Source: Unio delphinus (taxonomy: Eukaryota; Mollusca; Bivalvia; Unionida; Unionidae). From it: DNA of 64,000 nucleotides. A model generated the notes under the pieces. It did no database searches and was not told the DNA's origin. It worked only from the letters and a program-made list of their open reading frames with translations. The position numbers and the translations under genes are program-made. Positions 61,476 through 64,000 of this stretch are shown here, piece by piece. The DNA lies in assembly GCA_029339505.1 (NCBI GenBank), contig JAQISU010000115.1, forward strand, positions 2,753,001-2,817,000, given 5' to 3'. The number at the start of each line of letters is the position of its first letter. Position 1 is the first letter of the stretch.

Positions 61476-62050
61476 TGACATCACTGGTTTCTAGATCTGT
61501 ACCATTTCCATTTTAGCTGTCTTCTGGTGAAAACCCTAATGTCAATAAGAGCGTTTGTTCAACAGCAATAGCACCTGCACATAAAGACAAAACTTCCAAC
61601 ATATTAGGGCATGCTTACACAAACAAGACAGGGTTAGACAATCGCAAAACCCTGAATATCGGGGAATTAAACCAGATCGTGTAGCTACAAAAATGCATGT
61701 ATTTACTATATAATATACATAAATAAACGTGCTTAAGTAATTGTTCATACCAAAAGTTTGTCCTGATGAAAATAAATTGGCTTCCTCTATAATTCCTATT
61801 ATTTAAGCACTACTTAAACAAGAATTCAAAATCCTGTATAGTTTGGCAAATATGCTGATTTTCTTCTCTATATACTTGTGTGAATGGCTGATCTTAAGTG
61901 GCCTTGGATTCAGGAATTCTCGGAACTTCTCAGGTCTAGTATTATTATTAGTCATGTCAAGTATTAACCGTAAGCCAGCACATTCACTCTAAAGGCTCAC
62001 ACTAAATCCCCAAAATGACCTAGTACCCCCTGCCAAGAGTTCTACATGTC
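61476..62050. other. no gene recognised
   Basis: No motif seen. The open frame at 61542-61748 (minus strand) lacks recognisable features. Confidence 0.5.
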
Positions 62051-62052
62051 CA

Positions 62053-62274
62053 TTATTTAGGGCTTTGAAGATCATCCAGATTGGAAAATAGCCTTACACA
62101 GCCATTTAAACCAGGTGTTGCCCCTTTTAAATCATGGGAGTGAAAGTCATTGTAATTGAGTCTACTGGCAAAGAGCAGTGAGTACAATGCGATGACTTTT
62201 CCCATGTCTTTGACATCTAACAGCACCAGACTGAGCTTGGAGCACTTACCCAGCATGAAATAGCACATTTCAAG
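62053..62274 (-). CDS. candidate terminal exon, unknown protein
   Basis: After an atcatcccagag acceptor the frame reads LEMCYFMLGKCSKLSLVLLD, then VKDMGKVIALYSLLF, ending DDLQSPK and TAA (73 residues). Composition and codon use look coding and are richer in G/C than the flanks. It joins in phase 0 to the candidate exon at 62391-62506. An internal ctgggtaagtgc would also serve as a donor, so the true end is uncertain. Protein not recognised. Confidence 0.4.
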   Translation of the reverse strand, partial: LEMCYFMLGKCSKLSLVLLDVKDMGKVIALYSLLFASRLNYNDFHSHDLKGATPGLNGCVRLFSNLDDLQSPK

Positions 62275-62390
62275 CTCTGGGATGATAACACAATATTAAC
62301 TATATCTTCAGACACCATATCCTTATACAAATTGTCTTTGACACGTGATAAAGGCAATAATGATGGCTACCATCCAATCTATTATGTTAC

Positions 62391-62506
62391 CTCATCGTCA
62401 GAAAAAAGGAGACAATGGTGATAATAATCCCATGCATCACTGATGTAGCCATTTCTCTGAATGTCTTTAACATATCCACCAAACAAATAAGCATCATTTT
62501 GATCCA
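62391..62506 (-). CDS. candidate exon upstream of 62053-62274, unknown protein
   Basis: Reads DQNDAYLFGGYVKDIQRNGY, then ISDAWDYYHHCLLFSDDE, and ends at a gtaaca donor. Joined to the next exon it gives a continuous ~111-residue frame. The acceptor (ttatgag) is poor. A second reading of the same bases gives a hydrophobic peptide, so the frame is not certain. Further upstream, 62520-62730 also has exon-like composition and a gtaagt, but that donor lies only 13 bases from this acceptor, so the two cannot both be used in one transcript. Confidence 0.3.
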
Positions 62507-62730
62507 CTCATAAACTTACTCCTCCGCATGCAGTAGAGGTGAAGGCAGTGGAAGCATAACCACAGAAAAAACACGTTCTGTGCTGGAAATGGTGAACACA
62601 ATGGTGGAAAAATAAAGTTTAATACCATAAGGATACATAATCCGGATGGCCCTGGCTGACAAGGTCTTTGGGCTGCCAGCAGGGCAAAAGTCAAAATTGT
62701 GCACATTTTCAACAAGAAACGTTATGACAT

Positions 62731-64000
62731 CACTATTCATAAATCATGAAATATATGCATTTGTCACAATAACTAATTTTCTTCTATCATTTGATGCGTA
62801 AATATTGTTTTTCTTTTGCTTTTATATTTAAATATGCTTGTAAAGAGCATAATTTGTGCAGCGGCAGCTCATCCGAACGTCAAAATTTACATACATATTT
62901 ATTGTAAGACTTGGTATTATTCGTGATATTTCCCATGTTGCTATATCTAACACTATTGAAAAGCAGAGAGAATGACATACATGTTGACATCTTTACTGTG
63001 TAAATTGTCTTTTTTTGTTGAAATTTTACACAATGAAAGCTTTAAAATGAAAATGTTTCGGGTAAATCTCAATTGTAAAATACAAATTTGATATCATTTT
63101 ATACCGTGTTCATAATAAGTTATTTCTGTTTAAACACCGAGATTACCATGCATTTTAAAGTATGCTGGGAATGGCTGGCCTAACACTTTTGACACATTAC
63201 TCAATTTATTTCTATGATGCTGATGTCCTCCAATATTCCATCCATGGATTATTTATTAATAGTTTATAAATAAAATGATTTGTTTTAATGGATTTTTTAT
63301 TTTTATTTTTTTTTTCATTTTCTGTACTTTGAGAACTTGAAGTCAATAATTGGTGGTCCAAGGAAAACCATTCGAGTCTGATTTTCTCAGCTAAGTTATT
63401 TTGACACATGAAATATACATGCAAAATGGCATCCGACGAAGCTTGGCATATTATATATTTAAAGTAAATTTGTATAACTTTTTGTGTGACTGAGCAAGTA
63501 ATAATTAACAGATTTTAATGGATAATGATGAAATCGTGACCTTTGACCTGTCTGTTTGCAAACAATTTTCACCAACATATCAAAATGGGCTCTGTTACCC
63601 TTCTTTTTATTTTCCCTCACTTTAATTCTTTCGGTATTTAGGGTAAGTGTTTATTAACAACGATAAGGCATTGTAAATCAAGCTATCTAGTGACTGCCAT
63701 TTTAGTACGATAAAACTATGCGACATATCCAATTTTTATATAATTACATGGCACTTCTGATTTTTCCGGTCTTTAACATCTTGGCAAATTTTCAGGTCAT
63801 CATCAATAAATGTAGCAAACCTAATTAGTTTAAAATACTTAAAATGAATTAATTTGGTCTCATTAAGGAAATAAAAGAACAAGCTCAATCACAAACTTTA
63901 AACAGCACCATTTTTAAAAGCAAACAAAAATATTTTGGGCTGAACAAATAATGTACACGAATTAATTTCAATTCTTTTACTTCTTAATACTTTTATTTGC
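62731..64000. other. no gene recognised
   Basis: AT-rich to the window end. The missing first CDC50 exon was looked for here without success. Confidence 0.45.

Overview
This is animal nuclear DNA: AT-rich, intron-bearing, full of retrotransposon remains and SINEs, and with roughly two fifths of its length in tandem repeats (minisatellites and one very long satellite). The repeat style, the SINE types and the CDC50 protein sequence fit a lophotrochozoan, most likely a mollusc. That placement is inference, not proof.

The only confidently recognised cellular gene is a CDC50/TMEM30A orthologue (beta subunit of P4-ATPase phospholipid flippases) on the minus strand. Five coding exons are visible: 56833-56976, 47790-47985, 41043-41159, 40183-40407 and 20729-20898. 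They join in compatible phases and encode about 283 residues. The first transmembrane segment and N-terminus (about 80 residues in the family) are not found and probably lie beyond base 64000. Two weak candidate exons at 62.05-62.51 kb (minus strand) and one at 5.72 kb (plus strand) may belong to other genes.

Layout. 1-2.2 kb: no gene, a degenerate G/T-rich repeat and a 60-bp minisatellite. 2.2-3.5 kb: an element bounded by ~105-bp inverted repeats. 3.5-5.6 kb: a decayed L2/CR1-like LINE. 5.6-16.5 kb: short minisatellites (22, 186, 51, 48, 69 and 63 bp), two SINEs and a second LINE fragment. 16.5-20.5 kb: a 24-bp minisatellite and a degenerate repeat. 20.7-57 kb: the CDC50 gene. Its last visible intron (20899-40182) holds a ~15.4-kb, 75-bp satellite with higher-order structure. 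Its other introns hold 43-bp and 35-bp arrays, two SINEs, a broken Ty3/gypsy-type LTR element with integrase before reverse transcriptase, and a minus-strand LINE. 57.2-60.7 kb: a decayed hAT transposon with terminal inverted repeats. 61.1-61.5 kb: a 40-bp minisatellite.

The most unusual signal is that three separate tandem arrays in the CDC50 gene are made of copies of that gene's own exon-intron junctions. A 35-bp unit repeats a 5' splice site with 22 bp of exon. A ~21-24-bp unit repeats another 5' splice site. An 88-bp unit repeats a 3' splice site with 30 bp of exon. Each array lies on the intron side of the authentic site, making strings of decoy splice sites. I know of no described system that does this. 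It could be chance seeding of minisatellites, a recurrent local duplication process at splice junctions, or a source of intron growth.
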